A stretch of DNA of 38,313 nucleotides from an uncultured Alphaproteobacteria bacterium (GTDB lineage: Bacteria; Pseudomonadota; Alphaproteobacteria; Caulobacterales; Hyphomonadaceae). How positions within the stretch are numbered: position 1 is the first letter of the stretch; each line of letters opens with the position of its first letter. The stretch is taken from the NCBI GenBank assembly GCA_903842595.1, contig CAIMMO010000063.1:1-38313 (forward strand). Reading direction: 5' to 3'. This document shows, in pieces, positions 24,669 to 32,794 of this stretch. The notes below the pieces were generated by a model. It made no database searches. It was given only the letters and a program-made list of their open reading frames with translations, and was not told the DNA's origin. The position numbers and the translations under genes are program-made.

Positions 24669-25675
24669 GAGAACACGCTATGCGCGCCGCGCTCGACGGA
24701 CGCTTCGCCCGCAACCACACGCGCATAGTGATCGAACAGCGTGTCGCTGCCCGTCGATGGCGTGGCATCGGCGTCGTATCGGCCGGCCTTCTCGTCCCAC
24801 ACCAGCATCGACTCCGTCGCATAATAGCGTCCGATTCGCGCCAGCTCCGCCTTGTCGCGCAAAGACGGCACAACACGACCAGCCGCCGCCAGCGCCGCGA
24901 TGATGGCATCAAGCATTGACACCGGCGCCCGCGAGAAACGCGGCTCGCGGCCCAGAAGTGCAAACAGCTTCTCGCCCTGCTCGCGCGGCGTTATCGCCGG
25001 CCCCGGGCCACCAATGGGGAGCACGCGATTGCTCTGCGCCGGATCGCTCACGCAGTCGGCAAGGTAGCGCCCAAGATCATCGTCGCTGATCGGCTTGCAC
25101 GCCGTCAGCTTCCCATCGCCGAACATCAGGAAAGGCTTGCCGCGCTGCACACGCGCGATCTGACCCGACAGCGACTTGAAGAAAGCCGTCGCCCGCACGA
25201 TCGAATAATCGAGGCCCGACGCGATCAGCTCCTGCTCGAAGGCCAGCTTGGCCTTCTGGAACTCCAGCCGCGGCTTCTGCACGCAGATCGCCGAGAGCAG
25301 CACGAACTTCGTCACGCCCGCAGCCTTCGCCACCTTCAGCGCATGTGAATGCGCCAGATGATCGACCGCCCACGCATCCTTCGGCGCGCCCGTCCGCGAC
25401 GCCATGCATGAGACAACCGTATCGAACCGTTCCCCGCCAAACCCGTCGCGGGCCAGCGCATCCGCATCGGTCGCATCGCCGAACCGCGTCTCCGCCCCTG
25501 CGAACATGCTCGCGCTGCGCTCGCGCCCCGGGCGCACCAGGCACACCACCTCATGCCCCGCCGCCACCAGCGCCCGAACCGTCGCCATGCCGATCGCGCC
25601 CGTGGCTCCCAGCATGAGGACGCGGCGGCGTGGTGTGGGCTGTTCCATGTTTCCTGCAGGGGTTTGGTCAGTCAT
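24665..25675 (-). CDS. bciA: BciA-like 3,8-divinyl (bacterio)chlorophyllide 8-vinyl reductase homologue
   Basis: A 336-residue NAD(P)-binding protein of the atypical short-chain dehydrogenase type, with GATGAIG (23-29). From memory it matches the plant DVR/BciA family closely over FGDGKLTACKPIS, VLPIGGPG, ALLGREPRF and IGRYYATESMLVWD, long conserved stretches that generic NAD-binding proteins lack. In phototrophs this enzyme reduces the C8 vinyl group of divinyl chlorophyllide. No other pigment gene lies in the window, so the native substrate here is open. ATG 25675 is the outer start; ATG 25648 with AGGA close upstream is possible. The stop overlaps the alpha/beta hydrolase start. Confidence 0.82.
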   Translation of the reverse strand: MTDQTPAGNMEQPTPRRRVLMLGATGAIGMATVRALVAAGHEVVCLVRPGRERSASMFAGAETRFGDATDADALARDGFGGERFDTVVSCMASRTGAPKDAWAVDHLAHSHALKVAKAAGVTKFVLLSAICVQKPRLEFQKAKLAFEQELIASGLDYSIVRATAFFKSLSGQIARVQRGKPFLMFGDGKLTACKPISDDDLGRYLADCVSDPAQSNRVLPIGGPGPAITPREQGEKLFALLGREPRFSRAPVSMLDAIIAALAAAGRVVPSLRDKAELARIGRYYATESMLVWDEKAGRYDADATPSTGSDTLFDHYARVVAGEASVERGAHSVFS

Positions 25676-25799
25676 GTCTGTTTATGGTCGGGCTTGTCGT
25701 TGGGCTCAATGGCGCGGCATCCACCTTGTAGCCTGCCTATCTGGCGCCGGCGCGTCCTTTGTCCTAAACGGCGGTCCCACGCATCGAAAGGCAGCCGCC

Positions 25800-27005
25800 A
25801 TGACCGAGGATCGCAAGAAGGGCAATTCCAGCAAATGGCGCCCGCAGACCATGATGGTGCGCGGCGGCCTTACCCGCTCCGAGCATGGCGAGACCTCTGA
25901 GGCGCTCTTCCTCAATTCAGGCTTCGTCTACGACAGTCCAGAGGAGCAATCCGCCCGCATGGCCGGCGACAAGCCCGGCTACATCTACAGCCGGTATGCC
26001 AACCCGACCGTGCGCATGTTCGAGGAACGCCTCGCGCAGATCGAGGGCGCCGAGGATTGCCGCGCCACCGCAAGCGGCATGGCCGCAATCCACACCATGC
26101 TCGTCGCCCCGATCAAGCCCGGTGACCGCATCATCGCGCAGCGCCAGCTGTTCTCGTCATGCTTGTGGATCCTCAAGAACCTGATGCCGAAAATGGGCGT
26201 CGAGGTGACGTGGCTCGACGGTTCCGATCTTGGACAGTGGGAAGACGCGACGCGCAAGCCGTGCCGTTTCGCGCTGATCGAGACGCCGTCCAACCCGCTC
26301 CTTGATGCGGTGGACATCCGCGCCGTGGCGGACCTCGTCCACAATGCCGGGGGCGAGCTGATCGTCGACAACGTCTTCGCCTCGCCGATCCTGCAGCGCC
26401 CCATCGAGCTCGGCGCCGACTGGGTCGTCTACTCAACCACCAAGCACATGGACGGACAGGGCCGCACGCTGGGCGGCGCCATCCTCGGCAAGACCAGCAA
26501 GATCGTGGACGAACTCCAGCAATACTATCGTCACACCGGCCCCTCCATGTCCCCGTTCAATGCGTGGGTGGTTCTCAAGGGGCTCGAGACGATGGATCTG
26601 CGCGTTCGTCGCATGAGCGACAACGCTCGCGTCATCGCGGATCGTCTCGCGACCAACCCGAAGATCAAGGCGGTGCGCTATCCCGGCCGCAGCGATCACC
26701 CACACCACAACACCCATGCTTCCCAGATGCCGGAGGGTGGCGGCTCCATGCTCGCCTTCTCGCTCAAGGGCGGCGGCGATGCGGCGTTTGCGATGCTGAA
26801 CCGGCTCGGCCTCATCGACATCTCCAACAATCTCGGAGATGCGAAGTCGCTGATCACCCACCCCGCCACCACGACGCACCGCACGCTCACCGAACACGAG
26901 CGCGCGGCGATCGGGCTCGACGATACGTGGGTGCGCCTGTCGGTGGGCCTCGAAGACCCGGAAGACGTTGCCGAAGACGTCGAACAGGCGCTGGCTGGTC
27001 GATAA
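25800..27005 (+). CDS. metZ: O-succinylhomoserine sulfhydrylase
   Basis: A 401-residue Cys/Met-metabolism PLP enzyme. It makes homocysteine directly from O-succinylhomoserine and sulfide. It has YSRYANPT (63-70, PLP phosphate contact from the neighbouring subunit), ETPSNPLLD (161-169), IVDNVFASP (188-196) and the Schiff-base Lys215 in YSTTKHMDGQGRTLGGAI. The last motif (HMDGQGR) is typical of MetZ rather than of cystathionine enzymes. The start ATG 25800 has AAAGG at 25787-25790; the frame extends upstream without signal. Neighbouring apaG, separated by a decayed yceI, is a common alphaproteobacterial arrangement. I see no riboswitch in the leader. Confidence 0.94.
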   Translation: MTEDRKKGNSSKWRPQTMMVRGGLTRSEHGETSEALFLNSGFVYDSPEEQSARMAGDKPGYIYSRYANPTVRMFEERLAQIEGAEDCRATASGMAAIHTMLVAPIKPGDRIIAQRQLFSSCLWILKNLMPKMGVEVTWLDGSDLGQWEDATRKPCRFALIETPSNPLLDAVDIRAVADLVHNAGGELIVDNVFASPILQRPIELGADWVVYSTTKHMDGQGRTLGGAILGKTSKIVDELQQYYRHTGPSMSPFNAWVVLKGLETMDLRVRRMSDNARVIADRLATNPKIKAVRYPGRSDHPHHNTHASQMPEGGGSMLAFSLKGGGDAAFAMLNRLGLIDISNNLGDAKSLITHPATTTHRTLTEHERAAIGLDDTWVRLSVGLEDPEDVAEDVEQALAGR

Positions 27006-27067
27006 GCGGGCCTGATAAAGCCGTTTAGGACGTTTCACTGACCTGATTGTTGCTTGCCCAACAATAG

Positions 27068-27370
27068 AGCCCAACGGCGAAGGTCACGGGCGACCTCACC
27101 CTCAAGGGCGTCACCAAGCCGGTCACACTGGATGTCATCTTCGCGGGCGAAACGTTCGTCAAGGCTCCGGCCATCGGCTTCTCCGCCGTAGGCACGTTCA
27201 AGCGCTCGGAATTCGGTCTCGACGACCTCCTGCCCTCCATCGTCGGCGACGAGCTGAATGTCCAGATCGAAGGCGACTTCATCCATAAGCCCCCCCGCTT
27301 TTGCCATGGTAGACTTGTAAATAGAATAGGGCGCAGACTTGAGGTCAGCGCCCTATTTCCGTTAGCCTGA
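27068..27370 (+). pseudogene. YceI-family gene remnant (C-terminal half only)
   Basis: After an in-frame TAG at 27065 the frame reads SPTAKVTGDLTLKGVTKPVT and continues through IGFSAVGTFKRSEFGLDDLL to VQIEGDF. This is the second half of the YceI lipocalin-like isoprenoid-binding domain. The first half and any signal peptide are absent: metZ ends only 62 bases before. After the normal YceI end the frame runs through the terminator hairpin to TGA at 27368. It is a truncated relic rather than an active gene. Confidence 0.8.
27325..27357 (+). terminator. Intrinsic terminator, usable in both directions
   Basis: AATAGGGCGC (27325-27334) pairs perfectly with GCGCCCTATT (27348-27357); a GAC/GTC pairing inside the loop adds stability. 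AT-rich flanks lie on both sides. It probably ends transcripts from metZ and the yceI remnant just before apaG. Confidence 0.75.
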
Positions 27371-27399
27371 AATTTGCCAGCCCTGAGGGGGGGTGTGAA

Positions 27400-27804
27400 A
27401 TGACCGCCTATCCCTATGAAGCCGAAACGAACGGGGTCTGCATCCGGGTGCGGCCTGTCTTCGTCGACGAGCAAAGTTCACCCGAGGACGACCGCTTCCT
27501 GTGGGCCTATCACATCGAGATCGAGAACCGGGGCCGCCACACCCTCCAGCTAATGACGCGCCACTGGCGCATAACCGACGGCGATGGCCGGATCCAGCAT
27601 GTCGACGGTGCCGGCGTCATTGGCAAGCAGCCCGTCCTGCGCCCCGGCGCCCGGTTCGCGTACTCGTCCGGCTGCCCCCTCACCACGCCCTGCGGAATGA
27701 TGCAGGGCGCCTATCGGTTCGAGGACGAAACGGGGGCGAGCATCGAGGCGACGATTCCCCTTTTCGCCCTCGACAGTCCATACGACGAGCGCCGTCCCAA
27801 CTGA
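27400..27804 (+). CDS. apaG: ApaG protein
   Basis: A 134-residue protein with the single ApaG (fibronectin-III-like beta-sandwich) domain. The segments FLWAYHIEIENRG, LMTRHWRITDGDGR, VDGAGVIGKQPVL and the Gly-x-Met-rich CGMMQGAYRF are diagnostic. ApaG is linked to Co/Mg resistance in enterobacteria, but its biochemical role is unsettled. The start ATG 27400 follows GAGGGGGGG. It sits alone after the terminator and has its own promoter by inference. Proximity to metZ and hslO fits the usual alphaproteobacterial neighbourhood. Confidence 0.95.
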   Translation: MTAYPYEAETNGVCIRVRPVFVDEQSSPEDDRFLWAYHIEIENRGRHTLQLMTRHWRITDGDGRIQHVDGAGVIGKQPVLRPGARFAYSSGCPLTTPCGMMQGAYRFEDETGASIEATIPLFALDSPYDERRPN

Positions 27805-27965
27805 TGCGGTGCCAGCTGCCTGTTACCCGGCGCCTTTTGGCTTGCTACGCGCTGCAACGTCGGCTGTAACGGCAGTCAACTCCCTGACGTATTTCGTTTT
27901 TCCTTTCAGCCTTCCCAACAACGCCGCGGCTTAGACCGCGGTGACGCAACGGGAAGGAATCGACA

Positions 27966-28334
27966 GTGTTCAAGGACACCTACACTCGCGCGATGCCGGT
28001 CTGCGGAGCGAGCCTGCTTGCGCTCTGCATCGGCGCGCCCGTCCTGCGCATGACGGACGCGGATGGCCCAGAGACCTTCCAGCTAGCGACCGGCGATCAA
28101 CTTGCGCCCCTGCCCTTGTCGGGCATCCGCAGCATCGCAGCCACCTGGGCCGCCGGCCAGAACGTCACCGGCCAGGGGCACGCGCCAGCGAAAGGCTTCC
28201 ATCCGAGAGGCATCGTATGTGTACCGAGGGATCTACCTGCTTCCGCCAGGAGTCGATTGCAAAGGGATCACGCGTTACGACGCACGCCAGATGCTTCACC
28301 CCGCCATCACGAAGCCGCTCGGCGTTCGCCATAG
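27966..28334 (+). CDS. Doubtful small secreted protein, possibly frameshifted
   Basis: GTG 27966 follows a good GGAAGGA and opens with a plausible export signal (MPVCGASLLALCIGAPVL) and about 60 protein-like residues. From about residue 78 the chain becomes Arg/His/Pro-rich in the manner of a wrong frame. A neighbouring frame meanwhile reads like protein (YVYRGIYLLPPGVDCKGITR at about 28216-28275). A frameshift near 28200 in a once longer gene would explain both. I recognise no family. The remainder of 27805-28611 shows only a 6-base-pair GC hairpin at 27924-27941 and no other gene. Confidence 0.3.
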   Translation: MFKDTYTRAMPVCGASLLALCIGAPVLRMTDADGPETFQLATGDQLAPLPLSGIRSIAATWAAGQNVTGQGHAPAKGFHPRGIVCVPRDLPASARSRLQRDHALRRTPDASPRHHEAARRSP

Positions 28335-28611
28335 GGTGAGGGAGGTGGCGTCCAGAACAGATCGACGACATGCACCCGTCATACCGACAATCACAACGCA
28401 ACCGACAGCGGATAGTTCGCTTGCTGCGGATGGCGGGATTTCTCTGTCCACCATCTCGCCAAGTTTCGCATCGAGCAGCCGCCTGCCGATCAGGCTATGG
28501 GGTTTTCAGACATGATGCGCGATCCTGTGCTCGGAAGGTCGAATGTATCCCTGTGAAATCAGTTCAGCCGAGGCCTCGAAACTTTCACGACGCTTGTTCG
28601 TAGTGACGCGC

Positions 28612-29544
28612 TCAGATCGCATCCACCGGAAAGCGATATAGCCGCCCGCAGAACTGACAGTCCGCCGTGATCGCGCCATCCGCCTCGGCAAGCGACATGA
28701 TCTCATCGCGCGGCATCTGGCGCAGCGTGTCGAGCAGCTTTTCGTCCGAACAGGTGCATTTGTCCGTCAGCGCCTTAGGCGGCTCGATCCGCACGCCTGT
28801 CTCATGAAACAGGCGGAACAGCAGCGTCGCCGACGGCACATCCGGATCGACAAGCTCGATGTCCTCGATCGTATCGAACAGGTGGCGTGCATTGTCCCAC
28901 GGCTCGTCTGTCGCGCCGCGCGCATCATCACCCGCGACCTGCTGGATCAGCGCGCCACCCGAGCGCCACCGCTTGGTGCCTCCGGGTTCGGAAATTTCCG
29001 CGACTGCCAGCTTCACACGCGTCGGCACCTGCTCGGACTGCGAGAACCACATCTGCGCGCAATCGGAGAGCGTCGCGCCCTCGATCGGCACCATGCTCTG
29101 CCAGGGCTGCTGGTTGGGATCGTTGGGTTGCAGCAGCAACGCCATCACGCCCCTGCCCAGCGCCTGCGGAATGTGCGGTCGCTGGCCCTTGTTCACGCGA
29201 TCGACGAAATCCCACTTTTCCTTGTTGAGGCGAAGATAGCCCCGCACGCCGCCATCGGATCGCGCCTCGGCGACCATCAATGAAACCGGGCCTTCGCCCT
29301 GCGCCTGCACCATCACCTTGCCGTCGAACTTCAGCGACGCCGAAACGAGTACGGCCAGCGTCACCGCTTCGCCAAGCAGATAGGCCGCCCAGCGCGGATA
29401 CGCATGGCGTTTGAGAATAGGGTCAAGCACACCATCACCCAGCCGCGCGATGCGGCCGCGGACGGACGTATCCTCAATCTGGAATGTGGCGACGAAGTCG
29501 TCGCCCGCGCCGAGAAGATCATGAGGCACAGGTGTTTTGGGCAT
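28612..29544 (-). CDS. hslO: 33 kDa redox-regulated chaperone Hsp33
   Basis: A 310-residue holdase chaperone activated by oxidation. The zinc-binding redox switch is complete: CTC in TDKCTCSDEKLL (Cys263, Cys265) and CQFC (Cys296, Cys299) near the C-terminus. The N-terminal domain has the family pattern RGRIARLG and AVLVSASLKFDGKVMVQAQGEGPV. The start is uncertain: ATG 29544 gives a chain beginning PKTPVPHDLL; ATG 29571 and GTG 29598 are in frame upstream, none with a strong SD. In many alphaproteobacteria hslO directly follows argD-argF. Here it is 2.3 kb away on the same strand, with four unrelated genes between. Confidence 0.95.
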   Translation of the reverse strand: MPKTPVPHDLLGAGDDFVATFQIEDTSVRGRIARLGDGVLDPILKRHAYPRWAAYLLGEAVTLAVLVSASLKFDGKVMVQAQGEGPVSLMVAEARSDGGVRGYLRLNKEKWDFVDRVNKGQRPHIPQALGRGVMALLLQPNDPNQQPWQSMVPIEGATLSDCAQMWFSQSEQVPTRVKLAVAEISEPGGTKRWRSGGALIQQVAGDDARGATDEPWDNARHLFDTIEDIELVDPDVPSATLLFRLFHETGVRIEPPKALTDKCTCSDEKLLDTLRQMPRDEIMSLAEADGAITADCQFCGRLYRFPVDAI

Positions 29545-29619
29545 GTCGGGGGAGCTATCATGGGTCAGCATTCGCGCCAAATGGGGTTGGCGCCGCACGT
29601 CTTCAACCAGCGAGAATAC

Positions 29620-29793
29620 CTACGCCCGCCGCTCGCGCCGGCACCGTTCCGAGCAGAACTTCACTTCGTCCCAGCACCGCTCCCATTTCTTGCGCCATGC
29701 GAACGGTCGCCCGCATCCGGCGCAGGGCTTGGAAGGGAGGCCGGCCTTTGCGGTCCTGGATCGGGATGTTTTGTCGCGGTCAGCCTTGCCCAT
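29620..29793 (-). CDS. DUF2256 small zinc-ribbon-like protein, 57 residues
   Basis: A 57-residue basic protein. The core [20 protein letters not shown] followed by [10 protein letters not shown] is the DUF2256 signature, with Cys24, Cys27, Cys47 and Cys51 placed to bind one zinc, and Cys40 in addition. Its function is unknown. From memory, DUF2256 genes often lie near cryptochrome/photolyase and short-chain dehydrogenase genes. Here it lies divergent from an SDR with folE and a BLUF photoreceptor behind it, which fits that light-related company. The start ATG 29793 has only a weak SD. It is 75 bases upstream of hslO on the same strand, so it may be co-transcribed with the chaperone. Confidence 0.85.
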   Translation of the reverse strand: MGKADRDKTSRSRTAKAGLPSKPCAGCGRPFAWRKKWERCWDEVKFCSERCRRERRA

Positions 29794-29935
29794 TCTCTAG
29801 CCTGTTGATCGAAGATCTGCGCGCGGCGACCAAACCCCTAAGCCTCAGCCCACGTATGAGGGGTATGCCGCACCAATCTGCTGACATTCTACGACCAAGC
29901 CGCGCTCACGGATCGCGACCCCGCAAAGCAGTGTC

Positions 29936-30667
29936 ATGAGCCTCGCTTCGCTCGATGATGGCTATACCGCCGCCGTCTTCGGCGCCTCGGGCGGGCTGGG
30001 CCGTGCGTTTGTGGAGCAGTTGGCCGCCGATCCGCGTTGCGCACGCGTCCATGCCGGCAGGCGCAGCAGCCACGCGCAGGGTCACCCGAAAGTCGTCCCT
30101 TTCAGCTTCGACCTGACCAACCCCGCCTCGCTCGAAGCCGCAGCAGAAGCAATCGGCGCGACCGACCTCGTGATCATTGCCACCGGCGTCCTCCACGACG
30201 AAACCCTCGCGCCTGAAAAATCGATGCGGGCCCTCAATCCCGCCCAGATGAATCTCGCCTTCGCAATCAACGCCGCAGGCCCCGCCCAGATCGCCCGTCT
30301 ACTCCTGCCTGCCATGCCGCGCGATCGTCGCACGCTGTTTGCGGCCCTCTCTGCCCGCGTCGGATCAATCTCGGATAACCGCCTCGGCGGCTGGCACAGC
30401 TATCGCGCCTCGAAAGCCGCCCTCAACATGCTGATACGCTGTCTCGCCATCGAACAGGCGCGCAGCCATCCGCAAGCGGTCTGCGTCGCCCTGCATCCGG
30501 GCACGGTTGACACAGGCCTCTCAAAGCCGTTTCAGGCGGGCGTAAAGCCGGACCAGCTTTTCGCTCCTGCCAAGGCTGCCGGCCATCTTCTTGCCGTTCT
30601 CGATGCGCTTGCGCCCTCCCAGTCCGGACGCCTGTTCGCCTGGGACGGCAAGGAACTCACCCCGTGA
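29936..30667 (+). CDS. Short-chain dehydrogenase/reductase (C-factor type)
   Basis: A 243-residue SDR with a nucleotide-binding GASGGLG (16-22) and catalytic YRASK (Tyr156, Lys160). The replacement of NNAG by IATGV and the segment LSARVGSISDNRLGGWHSYRAS place it in the C-factor/CsgA-like branch of SDRs (the Myxococcus C-factor, unrelated to curli). The segment LHPGTVDTGLSKPF closes the domain. Next to folE, a pteridine substrate such as dihydromonapterin or a tetrahydropterin precursor is conceivable, but that is inference. The start ATG 29936 has no clear SD. The stop TGA overlaps a GTG that could start folE. Confidence 0.9.
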   Translation: MSLASLDDGYTAAVFGASGGLGRAFVEQLAADPRCARVHAGRRSSHAQGHPKVVPFSFDLTNPASLEAAAEAIGATDLVIIATGVLHDETLAPEKSMRALNPAQMNLAFAINAAGPAQIARLLLPAMPRDRRTLFAALSARVGSISDNRLGGWHSYRASKAALNMLIRCLAIEQARSHPQAVCVALHPGTVDTGLSKPFQAGVKPDQLFAPAKAAGHLLAVLDALAPSQSGRLFAWDGKELTP

Positions 30668-30723
30668 CCCACAAAAAGGGGGCATCGACGGCGCCCCTTA
30701 CAAGAGACTATGAAGGACGCCAG

Positions 30724-31437
30724 ATGAGCGACGCCTCGAAGCCCCCAACAGTTCCTTCGGCCGACACGGTCTCGGCCCTCATCCGCGCGCGCATCCTCAA
30801 GGCGAAGCGCCGCTTCCATGCCAATGACAACATCTCCGCCTTCATCGAGCCCGGTGAACTGGAAGCCCTGCAGGCCGAAGTCGAGGGAAAGCTCCGGGGC
30901 GTGCTGGAGAGCCTCGTGATCGACACGACCAGCGACCACAACACACGCGACACCGCCAAGCGCGTCGCCAAGATGTACCTCAACGAAGTGTTCCAGGGCC
31001 GTTATCACCCCGCCCCGCCAGTCACAGAGTTTCCCAACGCGGCCATGCTGAACGAACTTATGATCGTTGGTCCGATCACCGTCCGCTCCGCCTGTAGCCA
31101 CCACCTCTGCCCGATCATGGGCCGGCTCTGGATCGGCCTGATGCCGAACGAGCACTCCAACCTTATCGGCCTGTCGAAATACTCGCGCCTGGCCGAATGG
31201 ATCATGTCGCGTCCGCAGATCCAGGAAGAGGCCATCACCCAGATGGCGGAACTCCTGATCGACAAGGTGCGCCCAGACGGCCTGGCCGTGGTGATGGAGG
31301 CGGATCACTTCTGCATGCACTGGCGCGGCGTGAAGGACAACGAGACCAAGATGATCAACTCGGTGATGCGCGGCTCCTTCCTCAAGGACGCCGCCCTGCG
31401 TCGCGAATTCCTCTCACTGCTCAACCTGAAAGCCTGA
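30724..31437 (+). CDS. folE: GTP cyclohydrolase I
   Basis: A 237-residue enzyme turning GTP into dihydroneopterin triphosphate, the first step of pterin and folate synthesis. The zinc and catalytic residues are present: CSHHLC (Cys124, His126, His127) and HFCMHWRGVKD (Cys197). The C-terminal NSVMRGSFLKDAALRREFL is complete. The chain is longer at the N-terminus than many FolE proteins. ATG 30724 has GAAGGA (30712-30717) at 6 bases. A GTG at 30664 would overlap the SDR stop in GTGA and add 20 residues. Placement between an SDR and a BLUF sensor, with a 5-base gap to the latter, suggests a dedicated pterin module rather than the housekeeping folate copy. Confidence 0.95.
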   Translation: MSDASKPPTVPSADTVSALIRARILKAKRRFHANDNISAFIEPGELEALQAEVEGKLRGVLESLVIDTTSDHNTRDTAKRVAKMYLNEVFQGRYHPAPPVTEFPNAAMLNELMIVGPITVRSACSHHLCPIMGRLWIGLMPNEHSNLIGLSKYSRLAEWIMSRPQIQEEAITQMAELLIDKVRPDGLAVVMEADHFCMHWRGVKDNETKMINSVMRGSFLKDAALRREFLSLLNLKA

Positions 31438-31442
31438 CTGCC

Positions 31443-31871
31443 ATGCTCGTACGCTGCCTCTATGCCAGCCGCGCCGCCGCCGGGACCAGCGCCGCAATCC
31501 TCGATGACATCCTCGTCCAGTCGCGCCGTAACAACCCGGCAAACGGCATCACCGGCATGCTGTGCGTTTCGAACGACCTATTCATTCAGGTGCTCGAAGG
31601 CGGCCGCGATGAAGTCTGCGATCTCTACCACGCCATCGTGCGTGACACGCGCCACGAGCACCTCCGCCTTCTTGCCTATGAAGAGATCTCAGAGCGGCGC
31701 TTCGGTGGCTGGACGATGGGCCAGGTGAACCTCGCCAAGGTGAACCCCAGCCAGCTCCTCAAATACTTCAAGCGCGCCGAACTGGACCCGTTCAACGCCT
31801 CAGGCGCCGCCACGCTGTCCCTGCTGTCAGAACTCGTGGCTTCGGCATCCCTGATCGGGCGGGGGGAGTAA
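31443..31871 (+). CDS. BLUF-domain blue-light photoreceptor
   Basis: A 142-residue protein consisting of one BLUF domain (residues 1-95) and a helical tail, the short stand-alone type. The flavin-site residues are in place: Tyr7 (CLYASR), Asn31 (NNPANGITG), Gln49 (FIQVLEGG), and Trp90/Met92 (FGGWTMG). BLUF proteins bind FAD and signal by a light-driven hydrogen-bond change at the Tyr/Gln pair. With no output domain it must act on a partner. The start ATG 31443 lies 5 bases after the folE stop, so it is in the folE operon. Its stop is 2 bases from the argF stop on the other strand. Confidence 0.95.
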   Translation: MLVRCLYASRAAAGTSAAILDDILVQSRRNNPANGITGMLCVSNDLFIQVLEGGRDEVCDLYHAIVRDTRHEHLRLLAYEEISERRFGGWTMGQVNLAKVNPSQLLKYFKRAELDPFNASGAATLSLLSELVASASLIGRGE

Positions 31872-31873
31872 CC

Positions 31874-32794
31874 TTACCCTTTGAGGCACCACTCCAGGAT
31901 CGCCTTCTGCGCGTGCAGCCTGTTCTCGGCCTCGTCGAAGATCAGCGACTGTGGCCCGTCGATCACATCGGCGTCCACTTCCTCACCGCGATGTGCCGGA
32001 AGGCAGTGCAGGAACATCGCCCCGCCATTGGCGCGGCGCATCAGCTCGCCGCTAACCTTGAACGGCGCAAGATCCTGAAGCCGCTTGTCCGCATCCTTGT
32101 CGCCCATCGAGACGAACGTGTCCGCCACGACGACGTCGGCGCCTGCGACAGCTTTCGCCGCATCCCTGAACAGCTCGATCCGCCCCTGCTCCGCCCGCGC
32201 GCGCTGCACGTCCGCAGCGTTCGGCTCATACCCGGCGGGCGTCCCCACCGCGAGCGAGAAGCCGAATTTCGGCGCTGCGTGGATAAAGCTGGCGGCCACG
32301 TTGTTGCCATCGCCCACCCATGCGATGCGCGCGCCCTTCAGGTTCAGCCCTGCCTCTTCCAGCGTCTGCAAATCGGCCATGATCTGGCACGGATGCGACT
32401 TCTCGGTCAGACCGTTTATCACCGGAACGCTGGCCGCCGCCGCAAACGCCTCGACATCCGCATGGCGGTTCGCGCGCATCATTACCGCATCGACATAGCG
32501 CGACAGCACCCGCGCCGTATCCTCGATCGACTCGCCGCGGCTGATCTGCGAATCCGACGCCGAGATGATCAGAGATGTCCCGCCCAACTGCCTGATTGCC
32601 ATGTCGAACGAGACACGCGTCCGCGTCGAGTTCTTCTCGAAGATCATCGCGAGCGTATGCCCGCCGAGCGGCGCGTCCTTGTCAGCCGCCCCCTTCGGCA
32701 GGCCGGCGCGCGCCGCCTTGCGCGACTTCGCATTGTCCAGGATCGACCTCAGCTCGCCGGCCGGGATTGGCCAGAGATCCAGGAAGTGGTTCAT
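31874..32794 (-). CDS. argF: Ornithine carbamoyltransferase
   Basis: A 306-residue enzyme making citrulline from ornithine and carbamoyl phosphate. It has the carbamoyl-phosphate loop STRTR (56-60), the HPCQ site in [12 protein letters not shown], ornithine-loop FVSMGD and the catalytic [13 protein letters not shown]. The start ATG 32794 overlaps the argD stop by 4 bases (ATGA), so argD-argF is a coupled operon. The C-terminal stop is 2 bases from the stop of the convergent BLUF gene, with no terminator. The gene expected next in this operon, hslO, is displaced to 29544. Confidence 0.97.
   Translation of the reverse strand: MNHFLDLWPIPAGELRSILDNAKSRKAARAGLPKGAADKDAPLGGHTLAMIFEKNSTRTRVSFDMAIRQLGGTSLIISASDSQISRGESIEDTARVLSRYVDAVMMRANRHADVEAFAAAASVPVINGLTEKSHPCQIMADLQTLEEAGLNLKGARIAWVGDGNNVAASFIHAAPKFGFSLAVGTPAGYEPNAADVQRARAEQGRIELFRDAAKAVAGADVVVADTFVSMGDKDADKRLQDLAPFKVSGELMRRANGGAMFLHCLPAHRGEEVDADVIDGPQSLIFDEAENRLHAQKAILEWCLKG

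Noticed and set aside
25676-25799. Possible SAM riboswitch ahead of metZ
   Set aside because: SAM-II elements occur before metZ in other Alphaproteobacteria, but I could not find the conserved GCTAAA-type core or the pseudoknot stems in this leader.
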